Origin: Luzula sylvatica
Taxonomy: Eukaryota; Streptophyta; Magnoliopsida; Poales; Juncaceae
NCBI GenBank assembly: GCA_946800325.1
Contig: OX326956.1
Location: 70,737,087 to 70,801,086 of the forward strand
DNA: 64,000 nt
Direction of reading: 5' to 3'
Below, piece after piece: positions 48,216 through 59,722 of the stretch; position 1 is the stretch's first letter; every line of letters starts with the position of its first letter. The position numbers and the translations under genes were made by a program. The notes beneath the pieces were generated by a model. That model did not search any database. It was not told the origin of the DNA and saw nothing but the letters and a program-made list of their open reading frames with translations.

Positions 48216-48555
48216 CGTCGCAGAATCGTTGCCACTGCCAGAGAGTGAGAGAGAGAGAGAGAATCATCGCCAGAGATCGAAGAAACTCAAACCCTAACCC
48301 TAGATCGCCTTCGAATCGCCTTCAAATCGCCTCAATCGTCGCCAGAGAGAGAGAGAGAGAGAGAGGGGGAGAAATGAGGGATCGCGGGTCGGGGTTTGGG
48401 TTTGGATGCGATCATGCGGGTTTGGGTTTGAATGCGGGTTTGGATTTGGGTTTGGACCCGGCAGTATATAACATGTACCATTAAAAAAAATTGGAACTCC
48501 TAAATTTTTGGATCCGAGCGAATGCTTCTTGGGCTTTACGCATGGGCCGGCCCTG
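47475..48555. mobile_element. hAT-type element just upstream of a GDSL gene
   Basis: Termini CAGGGCCGGCCC and GGGCCGGCCCTG are an inverted repeat, flanked by the identical 8-bp TSD GATGGAAA (47467-47474 and 48556-48563). Interior: tandem AAATTCAGTGCTCGATTAC units (about 47618-47690), many AACAGATTT words, an (AG)n microsatellite (about 48145-48212) and a GGGTTTGGG-rich right end. No transposase. Its right end is 122 bp from the ATG of the 378-aa GDSL gene, and a TATATAAC word near 48464 lies inside it. Confidence 0.9.
48145..48212. repeat. (AG)n microsatellite
   Basis: About 34 AG units inside the hAT-type element. Shorter AG runs at 48243-48262 and 48345-48364. Confidence 0.9.
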
Positions 48556-48677
48556 GATGGAAAGAAGCCCCTCTCATTTTGTGACCCATGCTGTGAGGGT
48601 GGTGAGTTTGGGGGGCACAGTAAATGACCTCGTTAGTATTCCTAGATCTCTCTGTTTATTTCTGCTCTGCTAATGCA

Positions 48678-51600
48678 ATGAATTTCACTTCCCTCTTCTT
48701 TTTCTTCTCCACAACCTATTTTGCCAAAACTATTCCATTTCTGCATCCAAATCATGCCATTGTCAACTCAATCTTCAGTTTCGGAGACTCTTATGCCGAT
48801 ACTGGTAACTACCAAGTTCTTGTCTCAGCGGTATCAAATGATTCGATAGGATATTTTAACCCGCCTTATGGAGAAACCTTTTTTCATCGACCAACGGGAA
48901 GGTGTTCTAATGGTCGATTAGTATTGGATTTTATCGGTAACGAATTAATCTATGCACTGAAATTTTCTTTAGTTAATTTCTTAATTTTATTTTTTCTTGT
49001 TTTGACGATGATTATATAGCGGATGAACTTGGGTTGCCTTTCGTGCCGCCATACTTGCCTCGAAATGAAAGCTTCACTCATGGAGCGAATTTTGCAGTCG
49101 CAGGGGCTACGGCAATGGACTTATCTTTCTTCGTGCAAAACAACCTTACAAACACTTTATCTTCGTCTATCGACTCGTCACTTAACACCCAACTCAATTG
49201 GTTCGAGGAGTTAATACCTTCTCTGTGCAACTCACCAGCAGGTAAATATTCTCAACTTGAAGATTTCTAATATTTTTTTGCTCTCCTCTTTTTTTATTAG
49301 ATTCAAGCAGTGAACTTAAACTCAGTATATATATTTGCAGATTGCGAGGACTATTTTGATAGATCTCTCTTTATTCTCGGAGAGATAGGAGGAAACGACT
49401 ATGCTTATATGATGATTTTTGGCTGGAGCGTGGCACAAGCGATCTCTTATGTGCCAAGAGTCGTCCATACAATTTCATTAGCTATCGAGGCATGTTAATT
49501 GATTGAGTACATATACCAGTTTATCAAGTGATTAACATCATAATTAATTACTTGAAAATAGTGCAGAGGCTAATTTATCAAGGAGCAATGATTATTGTGG
49601 TACCAGGAACTTGGCCGTCTGGATGCACGCCAGTAAACCTAGCAATGAACATGAATGCTAGTTTTGATGCATACGAGCCTCAAACTCGATGTTTGAGGGA
49701 ATTAAACGAGCTATCTCGAATGCACAATATGCAGCTTCGTGTTGAAATAATACGGCTCCGATTAAGATACCCCCGTGTAAGGCTTATTTACACTGAATAC
49801 TACAGTCCTGTCATCGACTTCATTCTGTTTCCAGATCGATTCGGTAAGCTCTGGCCTGTTATAAAAAAATGATGATTATAATTTAGGCAGAATTTCATGT
49901 GTATCCCTGCAAAACATCATAATTTCATGTATACCCCTCAAAACCGTGAAATTTCATAAATACCTTTAGAAAACTCTTCAAATATCATGGATACTCCTAA
50001 ATAAAAAATTTATTTAATAATTTGTTAATTTTTCGTTCAAAATATTTTTTTTTTCATTTTATCTTTATATCAAAAATATAATAATTACTTACAAATTTGA
50101 GAATTGATTTCAACAATGATTTTTGGAAAGAAATTATGGGATAGAATTGACAATATTTGATTTTTTATGGTTTTAAATATTATTTTAAAGAAAAAATTAT
50201 TCATTATCATAGAAAAATAATTGTAAAAATTAGATAATTGGCATATTACCAATGAGAAATATGTTGATGATTTTAAAATAATAGGGATATTTAAGTTAAT
50301 ATAATGCAACCCCCTTCACAAGGGCTTGACACGTGGAAGGGGGTTGCTTTTCAATTTGGCCCCCTTATTTATTTATTTTTCCAATTTTGAGCTTTTTTTT
50401 TTTTGTAATTTTTATTTGACATCATTTTTTTCATTTTTCGATTTTGGTCCTTTATTTGATATTCAATTTTTTTAAGTTATTGACACGTGAAAGGGGTAGC
50501 TTTCAATTTAGTCTTTTTTTAATTTTGAGTTTTTTTTTTTGTAATTTTTATTTGACCTCATTTTTTTTCTTTTTCGACTTTGGTCCTTTTTTTAATATCC
50601 AATTTTTTTTTTTTTACTTGCTCATTTCACACAGGTATCTTTTTTTTTTTGTAATTTTTATTTGACCTCATTTTTTTCATTTTTCGATTTTGGTCCTTTA
50701 TTTGATATTCAATTTTTTTAAGTTATTGACACGTGAAAGGGGTAGCTTTCAATTTAGTCTTTTTTTAATTTTGAGTTTTATTTTTTTGTAATTTTTATTT
50801 GACCTCATTTTTTTTCTTTTTCGACTTTGGTCCTTTTTTTGATATCCAATTTTTTTTTTTTACTTGCTCATTTCACACAGGTATGTATAAAATTTTGTAA
50901 GCTTAAATTTATGCGAGTTTTCAAAGAAATTTGTTATGTGACAATTATATCCATATAAATTTTGTGTGATTTTTTTTTTTGTAATTTTTTTTACCTCATT
51001 TTTTCCCCTTTTCCGATTTTGGTCCTATTTTTATTTCCATTTTTTTCTTATTTTCTCATTTTGCACGGATGTGTATGAAAAACACCCGCGTAAATGTTAT
51101 TTACTCAAATTATATCAGAGAATAATATCCGTGATAGATTAATTTTATGAACCTTATGATTTATTGACATCATGATATTTCAAAATATGTCATGATTAAA
51201 TTAATTTAGTTGAAACGCACGTGCTAATTTGCACGTGCGATAATTCCATTTAAATAAATTATATAAAAAATATGTAAAAAAAATAGATATGTTGTCCCGC
51301 GCAATTGCGCGGGGATAAAGCTAGTATCTGATATTTTAAGAATTTTATAAGGGTAATAATGATATTTGGAAGATTTTGAAAGGGTATCCATGATATTTTG
51401 AGACGTTTGCAGGGATACTCGCGAAATTTTGATGTTTTCCAGGGATACACATGAAATTACACCTATAATTTATACATCCTGTAACAAATTGAACTAATAC
51501 AATTAGCTTGTAAATTGTTTACAAACAGGGTTCATTGGAACACCACTAAGAGCTTGTTGTGGAAGTGGTAACAATCAATACAATTTTGATATGTCAGGAG

Positions 51601-51758
51601 ATTGTGGAATGCCAAACGTTAGTGCTTGTGAAGACCCATCTACTTATGTAAGTTGGGATGGAGCCCACTTGACAGAGGCAGCTTATCGGTTTATAGCTTC
51701 TGGTTGGCTCACAGGTCCCTATGCTGATCCGCCCATTTTATTTGCTCTCCGCCGATAG
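48678..51758 (+). CDS. GDSL esterase/lipase, canonical active site (378 aa)
   Basis: Five exons: 48678-48936, 49020-49241, 49341-49489, 49567-49843 and 51529-51758 (1137 nt, open to TAG). Hydrophobic N-terminus predicts secretion. An upstream ATG at 48624 is in frame, but the 48678 start places the hydrophobic run at the N-terminus. All SGNH blocks are present: block [13 protein letters not shown] (Ser38), block [14 protein letters not shown] (Gly115), block [11 protein letters not shown] (Asn179), block V WDGAHLTE (Asp346, His349). Likely an acyl-ester hydrolase of the acetylajmalan-esterase-like plant subgroup. The substrate cannot be told. Intron 3 begins GC (GAG|GCATGT), a GC-AG intron. 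Intron 4 is 1685 bp because of a Mutator-like insertion (49886-51463) with a Helitron end inside. The most conventional member of the cluster. Confidence 0.9.
50405..50883 (+). repeat. Tandem duplication, two units of about 245 bp
   Basis: Two near-identical T-rich units each run from GTAATTTTTATTTGAC through TTATTGACACGTGAAAGGGG to TTGCTCATTTCACACAGGTAT (about 50405-50640 and 50652-50883). They lie inside the probable Helitron body. Confidence 0.75.
51296..51324 (+). mobile_element. Helitron 3' terminus
   Basis: A perfect 18-bp palindrome CCCGCGCAATTGCGCGGG (51296-51313) is followed after ATAAAG by CTAG and then T. This is the textbook Helitron 3' end: a hairpin about 6-10 bp before CTRR, inserted 5' to T. 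The matching 5' TC end was not located, so the element's extent inside the Mutator-like insertion is unknown. No Rep/helicase, so non-autonomous. Confidence 0.7.
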
Positions 51759-53279
51759 TGGCTCGTATATGGTTTAAGTATGATTTTTGTGCTTAACAGT
51801 TCCGAATCTAATTAAGCCTTAATTAGGGTCAATAATATCAAACAAACATGGAAATTTTACTCCGCTCTCAAAACTCATCCTAACATATTTGATGTTGATG
51901 TGTGCGTGTGTTTTTTCTTGAGTGTGCGTCATAGGACTAATAAAACTTTAATATTAACTACTAAAATTATTTTTGTAATTTTATTAAATATGAATGTTAT
52001 TTTTTTTGGGGCCAATTATATGGATCATGCAAGAATTAACCATAACATATATAATATAATATTAATTATTGATATAATTTATTATAATATAATTATTATT
52101 AAATATTATTTCAATAATATATATATTTATCAATGTTTTAAATTGTGATATAACGGTCTATTGTGCTTGGGCTGTAATTTACATATGATCACCAATATTG
52201 CGCGATATTGCGATGCTATTTAGTAGGTTGTGGTATTATGTTTTAGAAATATTTATTGCGATTTGCGCTACGGTGGCGCAATTGTGCCGTAATTTAAATC
52301 ATTGATATTTATATTAATTTTATGGATACAATAATTATAATTTAATTAATTTTGATTATAATATAATTATTTTGATTATTATATAATTCTTATATATTAT
52401 TACAGTAACAAATATAATTGTATTTAATTATATGAATTTAATAATGATCATATAATCATAAGAAAAATGATCATAGCTAATGTAATTATTGCTTCGCTTT
52501 TATTTATTATTTGGAAGAGAGACTTGATCTCTTTCCAAATTTACTCAAAAAAAATAAAAATAATGATCATATAATAAAAATGTTATAATTATTTTCTCAT
52601 TATCAACTATCTTTTTGGTTTTCCTCCACCTTGACACTCTCCAAATTTATGGAATTATATTTTGGAGAATCTTTGTGAAATAGGAGATTAAAAAAAAATA
52701 TATAATTCGATTATATTTTTTTTGCCGAACAAGAAATTAAATTGAGTGAAAGTTTATAATCCAACTCTTTACCAAATTTTTTGTTGCCAAACATTCCCTA
52801 AGAAAAAACGTAAATATGGTGTCGGTGCAACATCAATTCGGGATGAATTTCATATAGTTCTACATACGGTTTAAAGTACGCTTCTGCTTTACAATTATTC
52901 AGTACAATTCATTACGATCCTTCACAAAAATTTCGGATGGTACCGGATTTAACAATAAGATCCAATGTGTGGAAACTTATGTTCTTATAATATTTGTATA
53001 ATAGTTAATAAAAAAAATAGATAGACATGGAGTTATGAGCTCATTCTATTTCTTAAAAAGAAAAGAAAAAGAGATGCTGTCACGACAATAATAAAAAAAA
53101 AATCAGGTCTCCCATTTCTCTACTGGTTTGCTCATTCAAAACTTAATAAAACAACAAACATTCCTTCAATTTTCTTTAAAAATTTGGAATAATACTCCAA
53201 GATCATGTATATCGTAGTCCATAAACCTATAACAGACCATTAAAACTCCCCACATCTATGTATTTCATTAATGCAATTA
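51759..53279. other. Intergenic between two GDSL genes
   Basis: AT-rich spacer. A small island of GCGATATTGCGAT/GCGCTACGGTGGCGC words (about 52195-52300) looks like another GATACG-style element fragment, but no ends were found. The last 200 bp would hold the next gene's promoter. No TATA box assigned. Confidence 0.4.
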
Positions 53280-56200
53280 ATGAATATATCACATTCCTTC
53301 TTTTTCTTTTTTTTCTTCTTCTTCCTCTTTCATCTCTTTTGCTTCGGCCAATCAAACCTTATTTCGCCAAACTATACTGCAATCTTTAGTTTTGGTGGTT
53401 CATATTCTGATACCGGTAACTTTGGTGTTATTACTGGCATGGTTTCGAAAGACCAATGGTACGTCTTGCCTCCTTATGGCGTGACTTTTTTCCATCATCC
53501 AACAGGTCGTTGTTCAGATGGAAGAATCGTTCTTGATTTCATTGGTACGTTTTTCAGCATTCCTTTTTATGACCTTTTGTTGTATTCTATTCTTCATAAT
53601 CATCAAAATAATTTCTAGAAACTCTCTTATCAAATTCAGCACTGTCTTGCTTAAATTCAGAGTACTAACACATCATTTTGGAACTATAGCTGAAGAGTTT
53701 GGCCTTCCCTTTGTCGAACCTTATTGGAAATATAATGGCACCTTTTTCCACGGTGCAAATTTTGCGGTCGCAGGAGCCACAACTCTGGATTACGACTTCT
53801 TCACAGAGAACAACTTCACCACTACGCAAATATTTAATACCTCTCTTAATGTGCAACTTTCTTGGTTCGAACAATTAATGCCTTCACTTTGTGCGACGCC
53901 CACAGGTTCATAAACGTTCATTATGTGTGAAATCTCAATCCTAACTGAAAATTGGAATTAAGTTTGAACATCAAATTTGATTTATTCATGATTAATTTGT
54001 TGCAGAATGCAATGACTATTTCGGAAAATCATTATTCGTTCTGGGAGAGATCGGGTCAAATGATTATGGGTATATGTTACTAGCTGGAACAAGTTTTAGG
54101 GAAATGAAAAACTATGTTCCACTAATAATTGACAAGATATCCAAGTCTGTTGAGGTATATCTTTTCAATCTTGAAAATCACTTGAAATAATACATTTTTT
54201 ATTTACTTTTTTTTTTTTAACAAATTTGGAAAGGGCTGTTAGCAAGAACTGATATTCTTATGCTTTCGTGCTCCTTTAAAACTGTTGCAAGTCGTAGTTA
54301 CTGTTACCGAGTAATCACTGATTCCTTTAAGATTAATATTATCATTTCTTCCTGATGCCCCTTCAATGTTGTATAGTGTTGCAACTTCAATGTTGATCGA
54401 GCAGTTTATTTTCAATCAGTTTATTTTCCATTATCAGTTTATTTTCCATTATCTCTCTATTTGATCGAGCAGTATAGTGTTGCAACTTCAATGTTGTATT
54501 ATTTGTCATAAATAATACTATAAAATTTTAAAACATAAATTTATTTATTTGATGAAATAATTTGATTATTTCCTCAAATATAATTGTAACCATAATTAAA
54601 TTATGAGAAGATTTTATTCTAAAAAGAATAAAATATTTCAATTAATTGCATCGGTTGTGTATGTATATGTGGATTAATTTCATTTACATTCCACAATTAA
54701 AAACCGAAACATTATTATCTCATTTTAATTATATAATACCAAGGAAAGTTATAGAGTCTCACTCTTCCATTTTTTATCTCTATTTTTGATTTGACAGAGT
54801 AGAAAAAAAAACTCTCTTGCTCTTACATTGAAAATTACAGATCAATATTACCTCTCTAGTTTTGATAATTCTTTCTCTTCAATCTTGAAATTGTTCAAGT
54901 ATCAACTCGATTGAATAATTCGGTGTACGGCTTCATTTCTTTCGAAGTGAGGAACATCCATTCTCGACTATGCTTACGGAACGGATACGAGATGAGTTCT
55001 CGAGATGTAGAACTTTGGAAATAGAGAAACGAAAATATCCTGCACAAGAGGGCGTTAATCTGTCTTTAGGGCAGCAGTGGCATGATCGCGCGGCTACATC
55101 CAGGCTTGTCTTGAATTTTATTAATATTGTTTTATTTAAATTATTATTTAATTTGTTTATTTGGTTATTTTATTGAAATATAACCCACACAATTCTTGTA
55201 AGGGTACTAAATTTGGACACTTACATTTCTCTTTGATCAAGTAAACCTTTTTTCATGCATTTAACTTTCTGACAATATCCAACTGTTAGGGATTAAAAGG
55301 AATAGAGAAAAATTAAGAGAATAACAATCAATGAATGAAGTTTAGCTCTAAACTTCCATAAATAGAGAGAGAGAAAGAGAAGTTATTTGGGAAAGAAGAA
55401 AAGGTAAGTGGGAGAGAAAGAGAGAAATTGAAGACCAAAAACAATAGGTGGTTAAAAATGAACCTTATCATTTCACTAACTCTTGGGCTCTTTAAATAAG
55501 AGTAGTGACGTAGATACTCTAGTATTTTCTCTTCAAGATCTTGATGACGTGAATATGATTTAACAGTTTACAAATTAACATATAAATATATCATTTAGTA
55601 TTTTGATTTTTGATTTAATTATCTTAATTTATGATTCAACATCTAATTAAGATGTTAAATCATGAATTAATGCGTTAATTCTGAATTTTTTAAATCATAT
55701 CCACGTCATCAAGGCTCTAGGAAGAGAGGTGGGTGTATGTCCAACATTTTCCCTTTAAATACACAAAACACAACATAAAATTAAGGAAAATTATACCCTG
55801 CCCCCTCACTTTCTCCCACAAAATCGTGATTGCATCACCATGACGTCACTATTCCCAATTAATCCATCATTAGCAAAGTTAATTAACAATTTAATTCATA
55901 GTTATTAAAGATTTAATACATAATTAAGATCGTTATAGATTAGAGATTAATTATGAATATTCAATTATTAATAAATATGGATTAATCGTTAATTGAGAGG
56001 GAGGTAATTAGGGATTAATTGTCTTGAGAATTAATCTTATGTATAAAGTAGACAAAATCCTTGCAATTCTAAGCCTCCACGTCATCAGGGGATTTTTTGT
56101 AAAAAAAATATTTTTTTAATTTACATTTGAGTCCATTTTATTCGTCATCAGGGGCTTTTTTGTAAAAAAAATATTTTTTAATTAAATTTTGTTCCATTTT

Positions 56201-57672
56201 ATTTATATTTTGGTCCTTTTTAGTTTTAATATACATTTTGAACCTTTTTGTTTACATTTTGATCCTTTTTATTTACATTTCGATCCTTTTTTACATTTTT
56301 TAATTTATATTTTGGTCCTTTTTAGTTTTAATTTACATTTTTGTCTTTTTTATTTACATTTTGGTCCTCTTTTATTTACATTTCGGTTCTTTTTACATTT
56401 TTAATTTACATATTGGTCCTTTTCATTTACATTTTAGTCCTTTTTAGTTTTAATTTACATGTTAGTCCTTTTTATTTACGTTTTGGTCCTTTTTAATTTA
56501 CATTTCGATCCTTTTTTACATTAGATCCTTTTTTCTTATTTTACATTTTGGTCCTTTTTTACATTTGGTCTTTTTTTCTTATTTTACATACATTATATTA
56601 TATCTTATGTATAAAGTAGACAAGTTTCTTGCAATTCTAAGCCTCCACGTTATCAAGGGCTTTTGTGTAAAAAAAAGTATTTTTTAATTTATATTTTGGT
56701 CATTTTTAGTTTTAATTTACACTTTGGTCCTTTTTATTTACATTTTGGTCCTTTTTATTTACATTTCGGTCATTTTTTACATTTTTTAATTTACATTTTT
56801 GTCCTTTTTAATTTTAATTTACATTCTGGTCCTTTTTATTTATATTTTAGTCTTTTTTAATTTACATTTCGGTCCTTTTTGTCATTTTTAATTTAAATTT
56901 TGGTCCTTTTTATTTACATTTTGGTCCTTTTAGTTTTAATTTACATTTTGATCCTTTTTATTTATATTTCGGTCTTTGTCGGGAATGTGTCGAGCCAAAA
57001 TTAAATACTAATAATAAATTAATAATGGACAAATAAATAATGATTCCCGAACGCAGATTCTTATTAACAATGGAGCAGTGACAATGGTGGTACCGGGAGT
57101 GTGGCCATTTGGTTGTGCACCTGGAGTTCTTGTTCTAAATACTAGTAGACCACAAACAGACTATGAAACCGAGACAGGATGTCTGATGGAATTCAATGAG
57201 ATAGCTATTTATCACAATTCACTGCTTATAATGGCCATAAAACAACTCAGAAAAAAAAATCCTCCTGTAAGGCTCATCTATGGAGATCATTATGAACCAA
57301 TAATTGATTTCATCAAGTCTCCCGCACGATATGGTAAGCCATTATTAGTATAAATGCACCTACTCATTCTTCTTCTTTTTTATTTAATTTTTTTTCTTTT
57401 TCTTTTTGATGATTTCAGGATTTATCGAAACCCCTCTACAAGTTTGTTGCGGAAAAGGAGAAAATAAATACAACTACAACAAAAGCGAGGTTTGCGGCAT
57501 GCCAATTATTAGTTATTGTAAGAATATATCGGCTTTCATTAATTGGGATGGTGTTCACTTAACTGAAACTGCTTATCGTTATATTGCGACTGGTTGGCTT
57601 AAAGGTCCTTATGCTGATCCACCCATATTAACTCCTCAGATTGCTTCAATGAGTCTATTTTCTTCAAAATAA
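53280..57672 (+). CDS. GDSL esterase/lipase with GGS block I (386 aa)
   Basis: Five exons: 53280-53544, 53690-53905, 54006-54154, 57057-57333 and 57419-57672 (1161 nt, open to TAA). The ATG at 53271 is in frame and would add three residues. 53280 is preferred because it leads straight into the nine-Phe hydrophobic core of the signal peptide. Block I reads FSFGGSYSDTGN: the nucleophile Ser41 is kept but the Asp of GDS is Gly. Block [14 protein letters not shown] (Gly117), block III GEIGSNDY (Asn179) and block V WDGVHLTE (Asp346, His349) are intact, so an SGNH hydrolase is still plausible. Intron 3 is 2902 bp, inflated by repeats. All splice sites are GT-AG. Exon 2, 3 and 4 lengths (216, 149, 277 nt) equal those of the 360-aa gene. 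Secreted. Substrate unknown. Confidence 0.88.
56034..56700 (+). repeat. Direct repeats in intron 3 (possible Helitron-like ends)
   Basis: A block of about 85 bp starting TCTTATGTATAAAGTAGACA and containing AAGCCTCCACGT occurs at about 56035 and again at about 56611. A start with TC preceded by A is compatible with a Helitron 5' end, but no hairpin-CTRR end was found, so the class is uncertain. Confidence 0.35.
56190..56980 (+). repeat. Degenerate tandem TTTACATTTTGGTCCTTTTTA repeat
   Basis: Many imperfect copies of a roughly 20-25-bp T-rich unit built on TTTACATTTTGGTCC fill this part of intron 3 of the 386-aa GDSL gene. Related words occur at 50400-50880 in the neighbouring gene's intron. 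The phenylalanine-rich frames seen here come from the repeat. Confidence 0.7.
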
Positions 57673-58184
57673 TTTATATTTTTTTCGTTGGTATCACAAA
57701 AGAGCAAGTTTGTATTGTCGTCCAAAGTTTGGAATCTCTGGATAGAAAATATATGTGCATTAAAGTAGTTAATTTAAATTTTGGTTAAATTTTATATGTG
57801 CATCCAATTTGTATATGAGGGGCATATTTTCTGTAGCTCAAAGTATTGAACTTATATTCTGGTTGAAGAAAAATTGGCTCTAAATTGTTTACTAAAAGAA
57901 CCATTTTAGCCCACTGAAAATTTCATTTTCAAAGATATTAGAGATTTATTGGGCCCTGTTATAAATGTGAATGTATAATATGTACAAGTGTGAAAATGTT
58001 AGACACTGAGGAAGATGTATTGACATGGAGAGATGCACATTGAAAATTTCATACTGGAGAGATGTACATTGGAGGTTTCACACTGGAGCGTTCACATTGG
58101 ATGAAAGGGTGTTGTGTTCCCTATATAAGGATGGTTTGTGTGGTTCATTTGTACATACAATTTCAGTCCAATAATAAAGATTTT
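57673..58184 (+). other. 3' flank of GDSL gene, possible LTR fragment
   Basis: 3' UTR, then a stretch (about 57955-58184) with TGTTATAAATGTG, repeated GAGAGATG.ACATTG words, a CTATATAAGG box (about 58121) and an AATAAAG signal (about 58173). It looks like a fragment of a short LTR into which the element at 58185 inserted. Unproven. Confidence 0.35.
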
Positions 58185-59722
58185 TGTTGTTTAATTTAGA
58201 CCTAAATGGGGGTGAATAGGAAGTCCTACGGTCTAATTTTCGCGGTAATGGATACAATTACAATTTTGTGCGGAATCGTAAATAAATTAGAGTAAGAAAT
58301 ACAATACCGAAACAAATAACACGCGATATTTGTTTACGGAGTTCGGTAGGTGGTTGCTTTGTAGCTTTAACTCACCGGCTACTTGCTCAATCGACCGACT
58401 CGATTGATTGCAAGTACCTACGTCTCCGGGGTTCCCTTGCGCCTTTTCGGCTTTCGATTGAATACCCAACTCAAACAATTACAAGGTTTGCCTTGATCGA
58501 TTTACATGAAATTATCGATCAATGGCGGGCTTTACAATTAGTAACTAGCCTATTACAATTACTACTAACGAACTAGTCGTGATCGGTCACGCAAGTTGGG
58601 AATCGTTTAGTAGTGGATTCGAAATTGGATCTAATAATCTCTAAGAATGTTTAGATGATTAAGCTCAAGATTTTAAAGCTAGGATTCTCTCTTTTGATTG
58701 GGAAAATATATTAGTTGAGATGATGTGAGAGAGTGAGGGAAGGGTTCTTTTTATAGAACACATAGACCCTTCCCTTAATATGCTTTTTCTGCATAGTCCG
58801 TTACAACGGACTGCAAGTCCGTTGTAACGGACCATAAGTCAAACTAACCGTTACGGCTGTTATATTCGAATTATAACACAGTCCGTTATAACGGAGCACA
58901 TGTCCGTTACAACGGAAGTTTGTGTTAGGAAGTTCGTTACAACGAACTGACATGTCCGTTACAACGGACATCATACTGAGACTTCACTTCAGATTGATTT
59001 TAATGTCTGTTATAACGGAGAATACTCCGTTACAACGTTCTGAGGCTTTCCGTTGTAACGGATTGGTTAATCCGTTACAACGGACATGCAGAGGAAAGTG
59101 TTATACTGAAGTGAGTTCAATGTCCGTTATAACGGACAGATATGTCCGTTGTAACGGACATAGTTCTGTGACATCCTTCAAGCTTGGATTTAATTAGCGT
59201 TATAACATACATTCTTCCGTTACAACGCTTTGGTGGTGTCCGTTATAACGGACTGGTTGATCCGTTGTAACGAACTATACTGTGTTTTCCAATCTTGAAT
59301 AGGACGAGCATGTCCGTTGTAACGGACAATGAGTTCCGTTATAACGGACATCCTACTATCAGCCTGATTTATTATTTCATCATTTTGATGAATTTCGAAT
59401 ATATTTATTTGACTAATTTTGAGCTTAATAATTCATAAACAAATTTAGGGATACCTATAAATTGTTTTGGTGATTTGTGTGATACCCCAACTTGCGGAAT
59501 CTTCGATATCTTGATATATGTGTATCTTCGCGATTCTTCGACATCTTGATCATGCGCTTTCGTGCCATCATTTCTTCATAGTCTTGACTTCCGATGTCTT
59601 GATTCTTCTTTTGATCCTTTTGTGAGTTACATCTTCTATCTCTATAAATATCACTCCCGTAAATAGATTAGTGGATCGACATTATTTTGAGATAATCAAA
59701 CCCTAGGAAATTTGAACCAACA
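58185..59722 (-). mobile_element. 3' LTR of the gag-only element
   Basis: Plus-strand ends TGTTGTTTAATTTAG and TTTGAACCAACA. In its own (minus) sense, U3 holds the array of 18 palindromes (59350-58796), followed about 40 bp later by a TATA box (rev. comp. of TTTTTATAGAAC near 58750), then R/U5. Confidence 0.9.
58796..59350. repeat. Array of 18 CCGTT-NN-AACGG palindromes (3' LTR)
   Basis: Eighteen copies of GTCCGTT(AC/AT/GT)AACGGAC or slightly degenerate versions occupy the U3 region. AC and GT centres are the same motif in opposite orientations. Some degenerate copies change both halves symmetrically (GTTCGTTACAACGAAC at about 58931), keeping dyad symmetry. Spacers are 4-45 bp of unrelated sequence. 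Confidence 0.9.

Larger units (their letters stand above)
49886..51463. mobile_element. Mutator-like foldback element in intron 4
   Basis: The tips AATTTCATGTGTATCCCTG (left) and its inverted counterpart CAGGGATACACATGAAATT (right) lie between identical 9-bp TSDs TATAATTTA (49877-49885 and 51464-51472). Further inverted blocks follow inside each arm. A 9-bp TSD is the Mutator signature. No transposase. The Helitron terminus at 51296-51324 and the tandem repeat at 50405-50883 lie inside. Confidence 0.85.

Noticed and set aside
48624..48677. Upstream in-frame ATG for the 378-aa GDSL gene
   Set aside because: It would add 18 residues before the hydrophobic signal peptide. The internal ATG at 48678 fits the paralogues better.
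50444..50665. Phe-rich open frame
   Set aside because: T-rich tandem repeat in an intron insertion.
54970..55176. 68-codon frame in intron 3 of the 386-aa GDSL gene
   Set aside because: No similarity to GDSL exons or known domains and no splice sites that keep the frame. Left as unexplained intron sequence.
58796..59350. CRISPR-like appearance of short palindromic repeats with unique spacers
   Set aside because: Eukaryotic LTR context, spacers of irregular length, repeats too short and variable, no cas genes.
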